Counted from the stretch's first letter, positions 37,112-47,447 are shown. The stretch is 64,000 bases of DNA from Marinobacterium ramblicola (GCF_019084545.1 NZ_JAHREP010000002.1:112234-176233); one strand, 5' to 3'. A program made the numbers and translations. The notes: a model not told the origin generated them from the sequence alone.

Positions 37112-38040
37112 CAGACTTTCTCCACCTCCGGTTTACCCAGAATGCCGGTGGGGCGGAACAGCAGGATGGTTACCAGCAGTCCAAACGCCACCACGTCCTT
37201 GTACTCGGACGGGAAGTAAGCGGCGGTCAACGCCTCGGTAACACCCAGGATCAGACCGCCCAGCATGGCGCCCGGAATCGAGCCGATACCGCCGAGCACT
37301 GCGGCGGTGAACGCCTTCAGACCGGCCATGAAACCCACGAACGGGTTGATCACACCGTAGTAGAGACCGAGCAGCAGTCCGGCGATCGCCGCCAGCGCCG
37401 CCCCGATGACGAAGGTCAGCGAGATGATGCGATTGGTGTCGATGCCGAGCAGGTTGGTCATTCCCAGGTCTTCTGCGCAGGCACGACAGGCCCGACCCAT
37501 GCGGGAGCGGGAGATAAACAGGGTCAATGCGGTCATGGTGACCAGCGTCACCACCCAGATCAGCAACTGCATCCAGGACAGGGTAACTTCGAAGGTTTCC
37601 AGCGAACCAAGCTCCAGTACACTGCCGGAGATCAGCGGCGCCAGGGCGACATCACGTGAGCCCTGGGACAGGGCGACATAGTTCTGCAGGAAAATCGACA
37701 TGCCGATCGCCGAGATCAGCGCGATCAGACGGTTGGAACCGCGCAGCGGCCGGTAGGCGACGCGCTCCACTGTCCAGCCGTAGGTACTGGCGATCAGCAT
37801 GGCGACCACCAGCGCGATAAACAGGACCAGCGGCAGGACGAAACTTCCGATCGCCAACAGGCCGGTGATCACGATAAAGGAGACGTAGGAACCGATCATA
37901 TAGATTTCGCCGTGGGCGAAATTGATCATGCCGATGATGCCGTAGACCATCGTGTAGCCGATGGCGATCAGGGCATAGGTCGAGCCGATAGTCAGTCCAT
38001 TGATGATCTGCTGCAGGAGGTAGAGGCTGGCTTCAGTCAT
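37111..38040 (-). CDS. livH: branched-chain amino acid ABC permease LivH
   Basis: The 309-residue inner-membrane permease has the LivH opening [20 protein letters not shown], followed by [16 protein letters not shown] and the coupling segment [15 protein letters not shown]. It is the first gene after the livK terminator, with an 84-base gap in which readthrough would set a lower expression level than for livK. Confidence 0.95.
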   Translation of the reverse strand: MTEASLYLLQQIINGLTIGSTYALIAIGYTMVYGIIGMINFAHGEIYMIGSYVSFIVITGLLAIGSFVLPLVLFIALVVAMLIASTYGWTVERVAYRPLRGSNRLIALISAIGMSIFLQNYVALSQGSRDVALAPLISGSVLELGSLETFEVTLSWMQLLIWVVTLVTMTALTLFISRSRMGRACRACAEDLGMTNLLGIDTNRIISLTFVIGAALAAIAGLLLGLYYGVINPFVGFMAGLKAFTAAVLGGIGSIPGAMLGGLILGVTEALTAAYFPSEYKDVVAFGLLVTILLFRPTGILGKPEVEKV

Positions 38041-38058
38041 CGATACTTACCAGATAGA

Positions 38059-38095
38059 TAAAACGATACCCCTGCGCTGTTGGCACAGGGGTATC
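38059..38095 (-). terminator. attenuating terminator between livK and livH
   Basis: A 10-bp stem (GATACCCCTG at 38065-38074 with CAGGGGTATC at 38086-38095) is followed on the minus strand by GTTTTATC. It lies just after livK. Partial termination here would give more binding protein than permease, a common arrangement in such operons. Confidence 0.7.
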
Positions 38096-38124
38096 CGGGT
38101 TCAGGGTTTAAACGCGACTCAGGA

Positions 38125-39246
38125 TCACTGAGCGGGCGTTTTGGATCCGTCGGCGTGCAGCTGGTAGACGAGGAAGGTGGACTCGGTCAGGTCGCCCTTG
38201 TCGTCATACTTGACGGTACCGATAGCGGTATCGAAGGTGTTGGCTTTGATGTACTCGGCCATCTTCATAGCGTCGGTGCTGTCGATCGCCTTGATAGTAT
38301 CCGCCATGATCTGGACCGCGGCGTAGGCCGGGAACACGAACGGACCGGTGGGATCTTCACCCTTGGCTTCGATCGCTTTTACGCGCTCGGCGTTTTCCGG
38401 GTTCTGGTCGAAGGCTTTCGGTGCGGTGGCCAGTACGCCTTCAACTGCGTCGCCGGCGATCTTGGCCAGGTCGGAGTTGACGATACCCTCAGGACCCATG
38501 AACTGGGCTTTCAGGCCTTTTTCAGCCGATTGACGCAGGATCAGCCCCAGCTCCGGGTGATAACCGCCGTAGTAGATGAAATCCACATCCGCTTTCTGCA
38601 GCTTGGCGATCAGCGCGGAGAAGTCCTTGTCGCCGGCGGTCACGCCTTCGAACATCACCGGTTCCACGCCCGCTGCTTTCAGACCATCGCGGACAACGGT
38701 GGCCAGGCCTTCACCATACTGCTGCTTGTCGTGAATCACGGCGATGGTTTTAGGCTTGGCGGTGTCGAGGATGTACTGCGCTGCCATTGAGCCCTGCAGG
38801 CTATCCAGACCGATGGTACGGAAGATCATGCCGTAACCTTTTTCGGTAATGGTCGGAGAGGTGGACGCCGCGGTGATCATCAGCACGCCTTCCTCCTCAT
38901 AGATGTCGGAGGCGGGCTCGGTGGAGCTGGAGCAGAGGTGGCCGACAACGTGGGTGATACCGTCGTTGACGATCTTGTTGGCTACGGCCACGGCCTGTTT
39001 CGGATCGCAGGCGTCGTCATAGATCACGCCTTCCACATCCATGCCGTTGATGCCGCCGTTGGCGTTCAGGTATTCGATAGCGGCGAGGACGCCGATCTTC
39101 TGCATATCACCATACTGGGCGACCGGGCCAGTGGCTGGACCTGCCAGTGCGATTTTCAGAGTCTCTGCCTGCACGGTTCCGGCAATGGTCAGCGCGGTTG
39201 CTGCCGCCAGAAGAGTCTTGCTAAAACGCTTGAAGCTTTTCGCCAT
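38125..39246 (-). CDS. livK: branched-chain amino acid binding protein LivK
   Basis: The 373-residue periplasmic binding protein has a Sec signal ending at TVQA-ETLK and the type 1 fold typical of LivK (KIALAGPATGPVAQYGDMQK, YDDACDPKQAVAVANKI, GHLCSSSTEPASDIYEEEG). I start at the ATG of MAKSFKRF with AAGGGG upstream; the ATG 7 codons earlier overlaps that ribosome site. It leads the liv operon, 135 bases downstream of a same-strand LysR gene. The ligand could be Leu/Ile/Val or a related amide. Confidence 0.94.
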   Translation of the reverse strand: MAKSFKRFSKTLLAAATALTIAGTVQAETLKIALAGPATGPVAQYGDMQKIGVLAAIEYLNANGGINGMDVEGVIYDDACDPKQAVAVANKIVNDGITHVVGHLCSSSTEPASDIYEEEGVLMITAASTSPTITEKGYGMIFRTIGLDSLQGSMAAQYILDTAKPKTIAVIHDKQQYGEGLATVVRDGLKAAGVEPVMFEGVTAGDKDFSALIAKLQKADVDFIYYGGYHPELGLILRQSAEKGLKAQFMGPEGIVNSDLAKIAGDAVEGVLATAPKAFDQNPENAERVKAIEAKGEDPTGPFVFPAYAAVQIMADTIKAIDSTDAMKMAEYIKANTFDTAIGTVKYDDKGDLTESTFLVYQLHADGSKTPAQ

Positions 39247-39381
39247 CTTATTTTCCCCTTCGTCCATTTTATATGCCGAACCACAACAGTTCGGCCAATG
39301 GTTAGCAAGTTAGTCAAACTTGGTGATTATTACACAGAAAAATTTTGTCGGTATAGGCAGGTTTTCGTGAATTGGTCATTA

Positions 39382-40332
39382 TTAGGCGTTTTTTTCTGCT
39401 CGGTCCGGTGCGATCTGCAGTTTTTCCTGTAGTAAATCGATAAACAGGTCGCGCGCTTTGTTGGCACGGGCCGATTTACGCACGATCGCACCCAACTCAA
39501 GGGAGTAGATGTTACGCTCCGGGCGCAGGGCTCTCAGCTCGCCCGCCTCTGCGGTATTGGCAACATAGTGCTCGGGCAGAAAACCCAGGTAACGTCCCGA
39601 GCGGATCAGCGCGAGGCGGGTTTCGTAATAGTAGGCGGTGGCGCGCAGCTCCATCTGCTCGATCAGGCTCGCGGCATCCTTGTGCGGTTTAAGGCCCGCC
39701 TGTACGAACGGGTGGCTGTCGATCAGCTGGTCGGTGATTTCGCTATCCGGCACCGAGAACAGCGGGTGGCGGCGATGGCAGTAGAGGTAGCAGTTGTCGG
39801 AAAACAGCGGGATATATTCCAGCCCTTCGATGTGACGATGGAGGGGGATAAAGCCGACTTCCGCCTCCTCGTTGATCACCATCTGCTCGATCTCGGACAT
39901 CGACGCGACATCGACGGTGATATAGACCCCTGGAGCCAGTTCATTGATCCGGTTGATCAACTCGGGCAGACCCAGACGTGGATCGCCGCTGACCGTATCC
40001 GAGAAGATCAATCGCAGATCACCGGACAGGGTGGCATTCAGATTGTTGACGGTGGCGCGGAACTCCTCCACCGAGTCGAACAGCTTTTTCGCCGACTCGT
40101 AGATGATCCGGCCCTCCTCGGTCAGCGCGAAACCGGCACGGCCGCGGTGACACAGCTTGAGGTTGAGGCGGGACTCCAGGTTGGCGATATGGATACTGAT
40201 GGTCGAACGGGTGATATTGAGCTCCGCTTCGGCCGCGGAAAAGCCGCCGCACTGGACCACGGTGGTAAATACCCTGAGCTGCTTGAGCTCGAAATCGCCT
40301 ACCTGGCCGAGCCAGTATTTACGTGAAGTCAT
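39382..40332 (-). CDS. LysR-family transcriptional regulator
   Basis: The 316-residue protein has an N-terminal winged helix-turn-helix (LKQLRVFTTVVQCGGFSAAE, RSTISIHIANLESRL) and a LysR effector-binding domain. It lies on the same strand directly upstream of livK, so it may control amino-acid uptake; its position after the siderophore reductase gene makes the alternative possible. The effector is unknown. Confidence 0.9.
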   Translation of the reverse strand: MTSRKYWLGQVGDFELKQLRVFTTVVQCGGFSAAEAELNITRSTISIHIANLESRLNLKLCHRGRAGFALTEEGRIIYESAKKLFDSVEEFRATVNNLNATLSGDLRLIFSDTVSGDPRLGLPELINRINELAPGVYITVDVASMSEIEQMVINEEAEVGFIPLHRHIEGLEYIPLFSDNCYLYCHRRHPLFSVPDSEITDQLIDSHPFVQAGLKPHKDAASLIEQMELRATAYYYETRLALIRSGRYLGFLPEHYVANTAEAGELRALRPERNIYSLELGAIVRKSARANKARDLFIDLLQEKLQIAPDRAEKNA

Positions 40333-40404
40333 CTTATGCCGGGGCTCCTGCGCTCTGCTGCAAGCATGGTAATCAAACTGAGCGGAATCGGAAAGGCGGC
40401 CGGA

Positions 40405-41187
40405 TTATGGTTGTCCGGGCGGGAGAGCCTTCCGGCGTAACAGCGGGCAGGTGCCGCAATATTCGACCGGATCGGTGGTCTTGTAGTACAGGCAGCAGGT
40501 CCGACGCAGGCGGACCTCGCGGCCGTTCAGTTGGGTCGGGTCGCGGCGGAAGCGCTGTAGCGGGTTATGGTCGAGGCCGAACAGCGCCGGTTCCGCCCGG
40601 TGCAGCAGCCAGTCGAAATCGTCGTCGCAGCGCTGCCGTATGCAGGGCGTTTCGATCTCGGCCAGTCTGCGGTCATACAGTGAATAGACCCGCACCGCGG
40701 TATTTTCCCACAGCACACGCGGCGAGATGCCCCCGACGCGATGCAGGGTGTGCCACACCGGCGCCAGCAACTCGGCGAACAGAGTGCGCACCAGGTTCTC
40801 GCGCCAGAGCGGACGCTCGCCGTCGGCGTAGCCGATGGGGTCGAGGTCGTGCAGCGGCATCGATGAGGTCCAGAGCCTGCCGTCGTGGCCATACTCGATC
40901 AGGCAGTTGTCCGGCGTCAGCCGCAGCCCCTTGTCGCAGGCCGACATGGCGTACAGGCAGGCGCCGGTGGCCAGGAACGCCAGCCGCTTGGCCAGCAGCG
41001 AAGCGGCGATCGCCGAAGAGGGCGCGCGAATGAGCGGCGCAAGCTCGCTCAGCAGCCGCTCGCAACACTCCTCGTTCAACAACTCCGCGACGCTAAGCGA
41101 ATGTCGGTCCCGCTCGCCGGACGGTTTCAGCCGCAACGGCCCGGTCAGTACCGCCCACTCCTGCGCGGTGAACGCCGCCGCTATCAC
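40405..41187 (-). CDS. FhuF-like siderophore ferric reductase
   Basis: The 260-residue cytoplasmic protein ends with a [2Fe-2S]-type cysteine cluster, TCCLYYKTTDPVEYCGTC, that is CC-x11-C-x2-C, typical of FhuF-family ferric-siderophore reductases. It would release iron from imported ferric siderophore. I choose the GTG start overlapping the ATPase stop (GTGA) with GGGAG 8 bases upstream; an ATG at 41217 inside the ATPase gene is the alternative. It is the last gene of the uptake operon. Confidence 0.85.
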   Translation of the reverse strand: MIAAAFTAQEWAVLTGPLRLKPSGERDRHSLSVAELLNEECCERLLSELAPLIRAPSSAIAASLLAKRLAFLATGACLYAMSACDKGLRLTPDNCLIEYGHDGRLWTSSMPLHDLDPIGYADGERPLWRENLVRTLFAELLAPVWHTLHRVGGISPRVLWENTAVRVYSLYDRRLAEIETPCIRQRCDDDFDWLLHRAEPALFGLDHNPLQRFRRDPTQLNGREVRLRRTCCLYYKTTDPVEYCGTCPLLRRKALPPGQP

Positions 41188-41975
41188 GGCGGCAACTCCC
41201 GTCCGAACGGGATGCACAGCGGCGTGGCAAAGAACGGGTCCGGGATGATGCGGCAGTTGAGGTCGAACACGGTTTTCACCAGCTGCTCGGTCAGGATCGC
41301 CTCGGGTTTACCTTTGGCGAACACGGTGCGGTCGTGTACCACCAGCATATGGTCGGCGTAGCGGCAGGCCAGGTTGAGGTCGTGCAGCACCATGACGATG
41401 GTCTTGCCCTCGTGCCGGTTCAGCTCCTTGAGCAGGTCCAGCACCTCGATCTGGTGGGCCAGGTCGAGGAAGGTGGTCGGCTCGTCCAGCAGCAGGGTGT
41501 CGGTATCCTGCGCCAGGGTCATGGCGATCCAGGCGCGCTGGCGCTGGCCGCCGGACAGGGCGTCCACCGGCCGCTCCGCCAGCGCCGACATGCCGGTGCG
41601 CTCGAGCGCGTGGTTGACCATCGCTTCGTCCTGCACCGACCACTGCTGCAGCCAGTTCTGATAGGGGTAGCGGCCCAGACTCACCAGCTGGCGCACGCTG
41701 ATCCCCTCCGGCGGGCTCGGCATCTGCGGCAGAATCGCCAACTCCCGCGCCACCTCGGCGGTGGCCTTGTGCTGGATGTCGCTGCCGTTGAGCAGCACCG
41801 TGCCCTGCTGCGGCTTGAGCAGGCGGGCGAAGGATTTCAGCAGCGTGCTTTTGCCGCTGCCGTTGCCGCCGATCAGCACCGAGACTTCGCCCTTGGGCAG
41901 TGCGACGTCCAGGTCATCGATGATCACCTGGCGCTGGTAGCTCAGGGTCAGGCCGCGACTTGCGATCGCTGTCAT
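41184..41975 (-). CDS. pvuE: siderophore ABC transporter ATPase (PvuE/FecE type)
   Basis: The 263-residue ATPase has Walker A GGNGSGKST, the signature LSGGQRQRAWIAM, Walker B LLLDEPTTFLDL and the switch His in MVLHDL. The length and the TFLDLAHQIEVL stretch are typical of the FecE/FepC iron-siderophore group. It follows the second permease by 12 bases. The name assumes that the whole locus is the vibrioferrin system. Confidence 0.9.
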   Translation of the reverse strand: MTAIASRGLTLSYQRQVIIDDLDVALPKGEVSVLIGGNGSGKSTLLKSFARLLKPQQGTVLLNGSDIQHKATAEVARELAILPQMPSPPEGISVRQLVSLGRYPYQNWLQQWSVQDEAMVNHALERTGMSALAERPVDALSGGQRQRAWIAMTLAQDTDTLLLDEPTTFLDLAHQIEVLDLLKELNRHEGKTIVMVLHDLNLACRYADHMLVVHDRTVFAKGKPEAILTEQLVKTVFDLNCRIIPDPFFATPLCIPFGRELPP

Positions 41976-41987
41976 GGTTCGGCGTCC

Positions 41988-43031
41988 TTAATGTCGTTGC
42001 TTGATTAATAGATAGAGAAAGAACGGGGTGCCCAGCGCGGCGACGAAGATACCGGCGGGCAGGTCCAGCGGCAGGAACGCGGTGCGTCCGATCAGATCGG
42101 CCAGCATCACCAGCATCCCCCCGGTCAGTGCCGTCATCACCGTCTGGCCGCCAAAGCCGGGCGGCACCAGTTTGCGGGCGATATGGGGCGCGATCAGACC
42201 GACGAAGGTGATGGCGCCGCCCCAGGCGATGGCGGCCCCGGCCAGCGCCACGCTGACCAGCAGCAGCCAGGCGCGCAGCCACTGCACCCGCACGCCGATG
42301 CCCAGCGCCAGAGCGTCATCCAACTGCTGCACCACCACCTGGCGCGCCAGCCAGACAAGGGCCGGCAGCAGCGCCAGCAACCAGCCGCCCAGCGCCAGGG
42401 TGTCATCCCAGGTGGCGCCGAACACGCTGCCGGTGAGCCAGACATAGGCGGAAAGAGTGGTCATCAGCGGGCTGAACACCAGCAGGAAGGTGGTCGCCGC
42501 ACTCAGCAGCGCGGATACTCCGACCCCGACCAGCACCAGACGCAACGGCGTGGTGCCCTGTTTCCAGGCCAGCAGGTACACGGCTAATGCTGCCAGTCCG
42601 GCACCGGCCATTGCCGCGAGCGGCAGGTAGCCAGGCCCAAGCGAGAGGTTGAAGAAGGCCAGGTAACACACCGCGGCCGCCCCGGCACCGCTGGAGATCC
42701 CCAGCAGATCGGGGGAGGCCAGCGGGTTGCGCACGATGCTTTGCAGGATCAGGCCGGACAGGCCCAGCGCCGCGCCCACCAGAAGCCCCATCAGCGTGCG
42801 CGGCAGGCGTAGCTGCTCGACGATGAAGCTCAGGCCGGAACCCTGCGAAGAGCCCTGCCCGGACAGCAGGAGCTGCACCACTTGCAGCGGCGAGAGCGGC
42901 ACCTTGCCCAGTGACAGCGACAGCATCACCACCAGCAGGGTAGCGAGCAGCGCCAGTGCCAGCCGCAGCAGGGTGGTCGGATCGATGCGTCGCGAGACGG
43001 GGCCGATGCGCCAGGTCAGTTGCTTACTCAC
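41988..43031 (-). CDS. pvuD: siderophore ABC permease (PvuD/FecD type)
   Basis: The 347-residue BtuC/FecCD permease has about ten spans, with conserved [39 protein letters not shown] and the coupling loop [15 protein letters not shown]. It overlaps the other permease by 8 bases. Two different permease subunits, as here, are common in Fec- and Pvu-type importers. Confidence 0.9.
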   Translation of the reverse strand: MSKQLTWRIGPVSRRIDPTTLLRLALALLATLLVVMLSLSLGKVPLSPLQVVQLLLSGQGSSQGSGLSFIVEQLRLPRTLMGLLVGAALGLSGLILQSIVRNPLASPDLLGISSGAGAAAVCYLAFFNLSLGPGYLPLAAMAGAGLAALAVYLLAWKQGTTPLRLVLVGVGVSALLSAATTFLLVFSPLMTTLSAYVWLTGSVFGATWDDTLALGGWLLALLPALVWLARQVVVQQLDDALALGIGVRVQWLRAWLLLVSVALAGAAIAWGGAITFVGLIAPHIARKLVPPGFGGQTVMTALTGGMLVMLADLIGRTAFLPLDLPAGIFVAALGTPFFLYLLIKQRH

Positions 43032-44013
43032 GTCGACCTCTCCGGCGGGCCAGGATGATGAAGAACGGCGCCCCGAACAGCGCGGTCATCACGCCCACCG
43101 GCACCTCCTGCGGCAGGATCGCCACCCGCGCGAATATATCCGCCAACAGCAGCAGAATGGCGCCGACCAGGGCGCAGCCGGGCAGCAGACGGCGGTGATC
43201 GATCGACAGCCACCGGCGCACCATATGCGGCACCATCAGACCGATAAAACCGATATTGCCGGCCAGCGCCACGGCACTGCCGGCCAGGGCGACGATCAGC
43301 AGGCTCAGCAGCAGCCGGACCAGACCGAGCCGCTGGCCCAGCCCGGTGGCGATCTCCTCGCCCGCGTTCAATACGTTGACTTGGCTGGCACACAGCAGCG
43401 CCACCAGCAGCAGCGCCAGGCTGCCCGCCAGCAGCGGCGCGACCAGCGCCAGATCGCGCTCGCTGAGCGAGCCAGCCAGCCAGAACAGCACAGTGTCCAG
43501 CCCCTGCTGATCGGTCACCAGCAAGGCTTGGCTGAAGGCGGAGAACAGCGCCGTGATCGCGGCCCCGGCCAGCACCAGGCGCAGCGGGTTGAGGCGGCCC
43601 TGGCCCAGGTTGCCGACCAGCCATACCAGGGCACCGGCCAGCGCGGCGCCGAGGAAGGCACACCAGATCCAGGATTGCGGCGAGGCGAGGGAGAACAGCG
43701 AACTGAACAGGATGATGAAGAAGGCGGCACCGGCGTTGACGCCGAACAGGCCGGGGGAGGCCAGCGGGTTGCGGGTCAGTGCCTGCATCAGCGCCCCCGC
43801 CACCGCCAGCGAGGCGCCCACCGATACCGCTATCAGGGTGCGCGACAGCCGTGTGGTCGAGACCAGGATGTGGTCGATGTTCATCGGGTCGGGGTGGATA
43901 AAGGCATCCAGCACCTCCCCCGGCGCGATCCAGCTTGCGCCGGTCATCAGGCTCAGCAGCATGCTGAACAGCAGCAGGCCCGCTGCCGTGCTCAGTTTGA
44001 GGGCCGGGCTCAT
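43024..44013 (-). CDS. pvuC: siderophore ABC permease (PvuC/FecC type)
   Basis: The 329-residue FecCD-family permease shows the same repeated motifs as its neighbour: [39 protein letters not shown] and [14 protein letters not shown]. The ATG overlaps the stop of the binding-protein gene (ATGA) with GGAGAG upstream; the longer frame into that gene is a shadow. Confidence 0.9.
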   Translation of the reverse strand: MSPALKLSTAAGLLLFSMLLSLMTGASWIAPGEVLDAFIHPDPMNIDHILVSTTRLSRTLIAVSVGASLAVAGALMQALTRNPLASPGLFGVNAGAAFFIILFSSLFSLASPQSWIWCAFLGAALAGALVWLVGNLGQGRLNPLRLVLAGAAITALFSAFSQALLVTDQQGLDTVLFWLAGSLSERDLALVAPLLAGSLALLLVALLCASQVNVLNAGEEIATGLGQRLGLVRLLLSLLIVALAGSAVALAGNIGFIGLMVPHMVRRWLSIDHRRLLPGCALVGAILLLLADIFARVAILPQEVPVGVMTALFGAPFFIILARRRGRRE

Positions 44014-44948
44014 GCCGTCTCTCCGTCGATCACCGGGCCTTCGATCACCAGACGCTCGATCTGATCCAGCATCAGGTTGGCACCGAGGAGGCCGCCGGAC
44101 AGGCTCCAGGCCACGCCGTCGACCCGGTAGACCCGGCCCTGTTGCGGTGCGCGCATTCGCTGCCACAGCGGATGTGCCGTTAGCGCGGCATAGTGCTGGT
44201 GTATCGACGGGCTGTCCGCGCGCAGGAAGAGGAAGAAAATATCCGCGTTGACCACCGGCAGGCTCTCCCGACTGGTGATCTTGATCGACACCCCGTCGGC
44301 GCTACGGGCGGCCGCACTCCAGTCGAATCCCAACTCGCTCAGCACGCGGCCGGAGAAGCTGCCCGGCAGATAACTGCGGATATGGTCGGCGCGGATATCC
44401 AGTACCGATACGGTCAGCGGTCGACTCCCGGCGAAGTGCCGTTGCAGCCTGTCGCGCAGACGGTCGATCCGCCGTTGCCAACCCGTCAGCAGTGTCTGCG
44501 CCTGCCGCTGCCTCTGCAGCGCCTGACCCATCAGCGCCAGGGTCTGCTTGAACTCATACACCTGATCCAGCATCACCAGCGGTGCGAGCTGACGCAGCAG
44601 CGGCGCGATGCGCGCGTGGCGGAAGCGGGAGGCGACGATCAGGTCGGGCTCGAGCAGGGCGATATCCTCCAGGCTGGGCTGGGTCTCCAGCCCCACCTGA
44701 GGCACCCCTTGCAGCGAGGGGCGCAGATAGCGGTAGATGGGTTTCTCGGTCCAGGACTCCACCGTGGCGCAGGGGACGATACCCAACGCCACCGCGCAGT
44801 CGGTGGCGCCCTGGAACAGGGTGATCACCCGCAGCGGGCGGGGTTCGGTATCCGCCAAGGCGATGCCGGGCCCGCCGCAGGCCAGCAGGCCCAGCCCGAG
44901 CTGCAGCAGCGTGCGGCGGCGGGCGGGATCGAATCTCGTCTTCGTCAT
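44010..44948 (-). CDS. pvuB: siderophore ABC transporter binding protein (PvuB/FecB type)
   Basis: The 312-residue periplasmic binding protein of the FecB/FhuD class has a twin-arginine-like N-terminus ([17 protein letters not shown]). It has the [19 protein letters not shown] segment and conserved [14 protein letters not shown] start at the ATG with AGGAATG upstream, 31 codons inside the longest frame. It heads the importer genes, 55 bases before the TonB receptor terminator. Confidence 0.88.
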   Translation of the reverse strand: MTKTRFDPARRRTLLQLGLGLLACGGPGIALADTEPRPLRVITLFQGATDCAVALGIVPCATVESWTEKPIYRYLRPSLQGVPQVGLETQPSLEDIALLEPDLIVASRFRHARIAPLLRQLAPLVMLDQVYEFKQTLALMGQALQRQRQAQTLLTGWQRRIDRLRDRLQRHFAGSRPLTVSVLDIRADHIRSYLPGSFSGRVLSELGFDWSAAARSADGVSIKITSRESLPVVNADIFFLFLRADSPSIHQHYAALTAHPLWQRMRAPQQGRVYRVDGVAWSLSGGLLGANLMLDQIERLVIEGPVIDGETA

Positions 44949-45040
44949 GCGTTCATTCCTGGGTCGGAAATGCTCCATTGCCGTAAACATGGCCGCTCCT
45001 GCGCATCCCTGCGTTCGCGGCATACCGTACTTCCTGTACA

Positions 45041-45075
45041 TAAAAAAACTCTGCCGCGAAGGGGAGCGGCAGAGT
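45041..45075 (-). terminator. Rho-independent terminator after the TonB receptor
   Basis: A 10-bp stem (ACTCTGCCGC at 45048-45057 with GCGGCAGAGT at 45066-45075) is followed on the minus strand by TTTTTTTA. It lies 20 bases after the receptor stop and should partly separate receptor and importer transcription. Confidence 0.88.
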
Positions 45076-45095
45076 CCGGTGTGCGAGCGAGACGC

Positions 45096-47207
45096 TTAGA
45101 AATCCAGCGAGTAGCCCAGGGTCAGGGTACGGCCTCTACCCATGAAGTAGCGGTTGTCGTTTGCCAGCGCGCTCTGCGAGTAGTAGGTGATGTACTCCTT
45201 GTCGAACAGGTTCGCCACTGACAGGTTCAGCTGGCCGTGCGGCAGCTTGTAACCGGCCGAGGCATCGACCAGCAGGTAGCCGTCGAACTCCAGATTCGGG
45301 TTGTCGAAGCTGCGATCGAAGGCGTAGTTGGCCTGCAGGAAGGTATCGAGCCTGTCGTTCCAGTTCGCCGACCAGGAGGTGATCAGGCGGTTCGGCGCGA
45401 TGTTGAGGCCGTTCAGCTTGGCGTCCAGCGTGCCGTTGTCGTCGCTGTCGTAGCGACCGCGGATGTAGGAGTAGGCCAGCTTGACCTTGTGCAGATCGTT
45501 GACGCGGTAGCCCAGCGAGGCTTCGACACCGTCGATCCGGGTTTTCTCGCGGCGCACGTAGTAGACGTCGTCGATCCGTTCGAGACGGCTGCCCAGGTCG
45601 GAGTCGGAGCGATAGTAGCTCAGCTCGAGATCAAGCTTGTCGCGCTTGAAGCGGGTACCCACCTCGATGTTGTCGGTGACGATCGGCTGCAGGTCGAGGA
45701 AGGTATCCACATCCTGATCCGCGGTCTTGATGCCGCGCAGTACCCGGCCGACGTCGGGCATGCCGAAGCCTTCGGAGTAGTTGGCGAACAGGCTGAGTGC
45801 AGGGGTGAGATTGTAGACGGCGCCGACGTTGTACAGCGTCTCTTCGAACTCGGGGCTGCCGCCGTCGACGGTGACGCCGTTGGCCGAGGCCAGGGTGGTG
45901 TAGGTATCGACCTCCAGCTTGGCGATTTCGTGGCGCACGCCGCCCTGCAGCACCAATGCATCGGTGGCCTGGAGCTCCAGCTGCACGAAGGGCGCGTAGT
46001 TGGTGTAGTTCACCTCCGGCACCCAGGTGCGGTCGGTCTGGTAGAGATCCTGTTCGGTTTGGTCGAACAGGATGTCGAAACCGCCGGTCACCTTCAGACG
46101 GTCGTCGAACAGATCGTCCTTGGTCAGGTTGATCTTGGTACCCCACTTGGAGGCCAGTACCCGAGACTGATCGTACAGCGTGCCGACCGGAGCGATGGAG
46201 GCGTCCTGGAAGGTAGAGGTGAGGGTGGCGCCGAACAGGGATTCGAACTGCTGGTTGAACAGCTGTGCCGACAGCTCCATGCCGTTCAGGTCGAAGTCTT
46301 CGTAGGTCAGGCTGGAGGTGGTCACCTTATTGAACGGCGCGTCGCCCTCCGGCGTGCCGCGTTCGGAGGTGGTGGGGATACCGGCATCGCGATCGCCGGT
46401 GACGCTGACGTAGTTGTGGTTGCTCTTGATCCGGTAGTGGTTGACGCTGCCCTGGACACGCTTGTCGTCATCGAGCCAGTAACCGAGCTTGGCGATCAGG
46501 TCGTAGGACCTGGTGTCCATTTGGTCGCCCTGGGTGTTGTCCACGCCGATCGGGTCGCCGTTGCCGTCGACGAACAGGCCCTGATCCTCATGGCTCAGGC
46601 CGAACAGGTAATCGACATTGCCGGAGGTGCCGTCCACCCGGTAGTCGGTCTTGTAGCCGAGGGTATCGGAGCCCGCGTTGGAGGTGGGCAGGGTGGCTTG
46701 CACGGAGACGTGCTGATTGACCTGCCCCTGCTCGGGACGGCGGGTGATGATGTTGATGATACCGCCGGTGGCACCGAGGCCGTGCAGCGCACTGGCGCCG
46801 TGGATCACCTCGATCCGCTCCACCATCGAGAAGTCGATGGTATGCCCCTCACGGCCGGTGGCGCGCAGCGGGTTGGACTGAGGCACGCCGTCGATCATCA
46901 GCAGCGGCGTACGGCCGCGGAAGGTTTCGCCGCTGGCGGTCATCTTCTGGCGGCTCGGCGTGTAGGCGGGCAGCAGACTGCTCAGCAACTCGGATGAATC
47001 GGAGGAGATCGCCAGTTGCTTTTCGATCTGTTCCCGGGTGATGACGGTGACCACCTGGGGCGACTTATCCTGCTCGGTCTTGGCGCGGGAGGTCTCGATC
47101 ACCATGGTGTCCAGGGTGACCGCCTCGGACGATTCGGCACCTTGCGCAATGACCGGCGCGGCGAGTATCAGGGGGAGAAGTGCCCGAAACTTGGCATCTC
47201 TGTTCAT
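45096..47207 (-). CDS. pvuA: TonB-dependent siderophore receptor (PvuA-like)
   Basis: The 703-residue outer-membrane receptor has a Sec signal (about residues 1-23, AQG-AE) and a TonB box region near VTLDTMVIETS. A plug domain follows (TPLLMIDGVPQSNPL, GASALHGLGATGGIINIITR), then a 22-strand barrel ending in the aromatic C-terminus LGYSLDF. I start at the ATG of MNRDAK with GAGGA upstream, preceded by a perfect Fur-like palindrome. By position beside the vibrioferrin genes it is the likely ferric-vibrioferrin receptor. Confidence 0.9.
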   Translation of the reverse strand: MNRDAKFRALLPLILAAPVIAQGAESSEAVTLDTMVIETSRAKTEQDKSPQVVTVITREQIEKQLAISSDSSELLSSLLPAYTPSRQKMTASGETFRGRTPLLMIDGVPQSNPLRATGREGHTIDFSMVERIEVIHGASALHGLGATGGIINIITRRPEQGQVNQHVSVQATLPTSNAGSDTLGYKTDYRVDGTSGNVDYLFGLSHEDQGLFVDGNGDPIGVDNTQGDQMDTRSYDLIAKLGYWLDDDKRVQGSVNHYRIKSNHNYVSVTGDRDAGIPTTSERGTPEGDAPFNKVTTSSLTYEDFDLNGMELSAQLFNQQFESLFGATLTSTFQDASIAPVGTLYDQSRVLASKWGTKINLTKDDLFDDRLKVTGGFDILFDQTEQDLYQTDRTWVPEVNYTNYAPFVQLELQATDALVLQGGVRHEIAKLEVDTYTTLASANGVTVDGGSPEFEETLYNVGAVYNLTPALSLFANYSEGFGMPDVGRVLRGIKTADQDVDTFLDLQPIVTDNIEVGTRFKRDKLDLELSYYRSDSDLGSRLERIDDVYYVRREKTRIDGVEASLGYRVNDLHKVKLAYSYIRGRYDSDDNGTLDAKLNGLNIAPNRLITSWSANWNDRLDTFLQANYAFDRSFDNPNLEFDGYLLVDASAGYKLPHGQLNLSVANLFDKEYITYYSQSALANDNRYFMGRGRTLTLGYSLDF

Positions 47208-47288
47208 ATGCATCCTCTTTTTTTTAAACGGCAAAAAATGAGCGTCCGGTGCTGCTGAAAATCAAAGGGACCGAAATATTAAACTGAA

Positions 47289-47315
47289 TGCAAATGATAG
47301 TAAATATCATTTGCA
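47289..47315. promoter_or_regulatory. Fur-box-like palindrome upstream of the TonB receptor
   Basis: TGCAAATGATA and TATCATTTGCA form a perfect 11-bp inverted repeat around GTAAA. Its centre resembles the Fur consensus GATAATGATAATCATTATC. A promoter-like pair on the minus strand (TTTACT, 17 bases, TAATAT) overlaps it, so Fur binding would block transcription of the receptor. The rest of the 240-base gap also has an 8-bp dyad at 47350-47373 of unknown role. Confidence 0.78.
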
Positions 47316-47447
47316 AATCGAATGAGAGGTAAAGGTAAGAGCAGGGCTTACTGACCTTTCTGGATAGGTCAGTGATAGGGGGGCAGAATGCGCCGAAAAG
47401 GGTAGGTGGGTAGTTCTAGTGTCGGAGGGCGGAGGAAGGAGTGCCGA

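Noticed and set aside
45237-46997. 586-codon plus-strand frame opposite the TonB receptor
   Set aside because: It is a Val/Gly/Asp-rich shadow frame fully inside a well-supported receptor gene.
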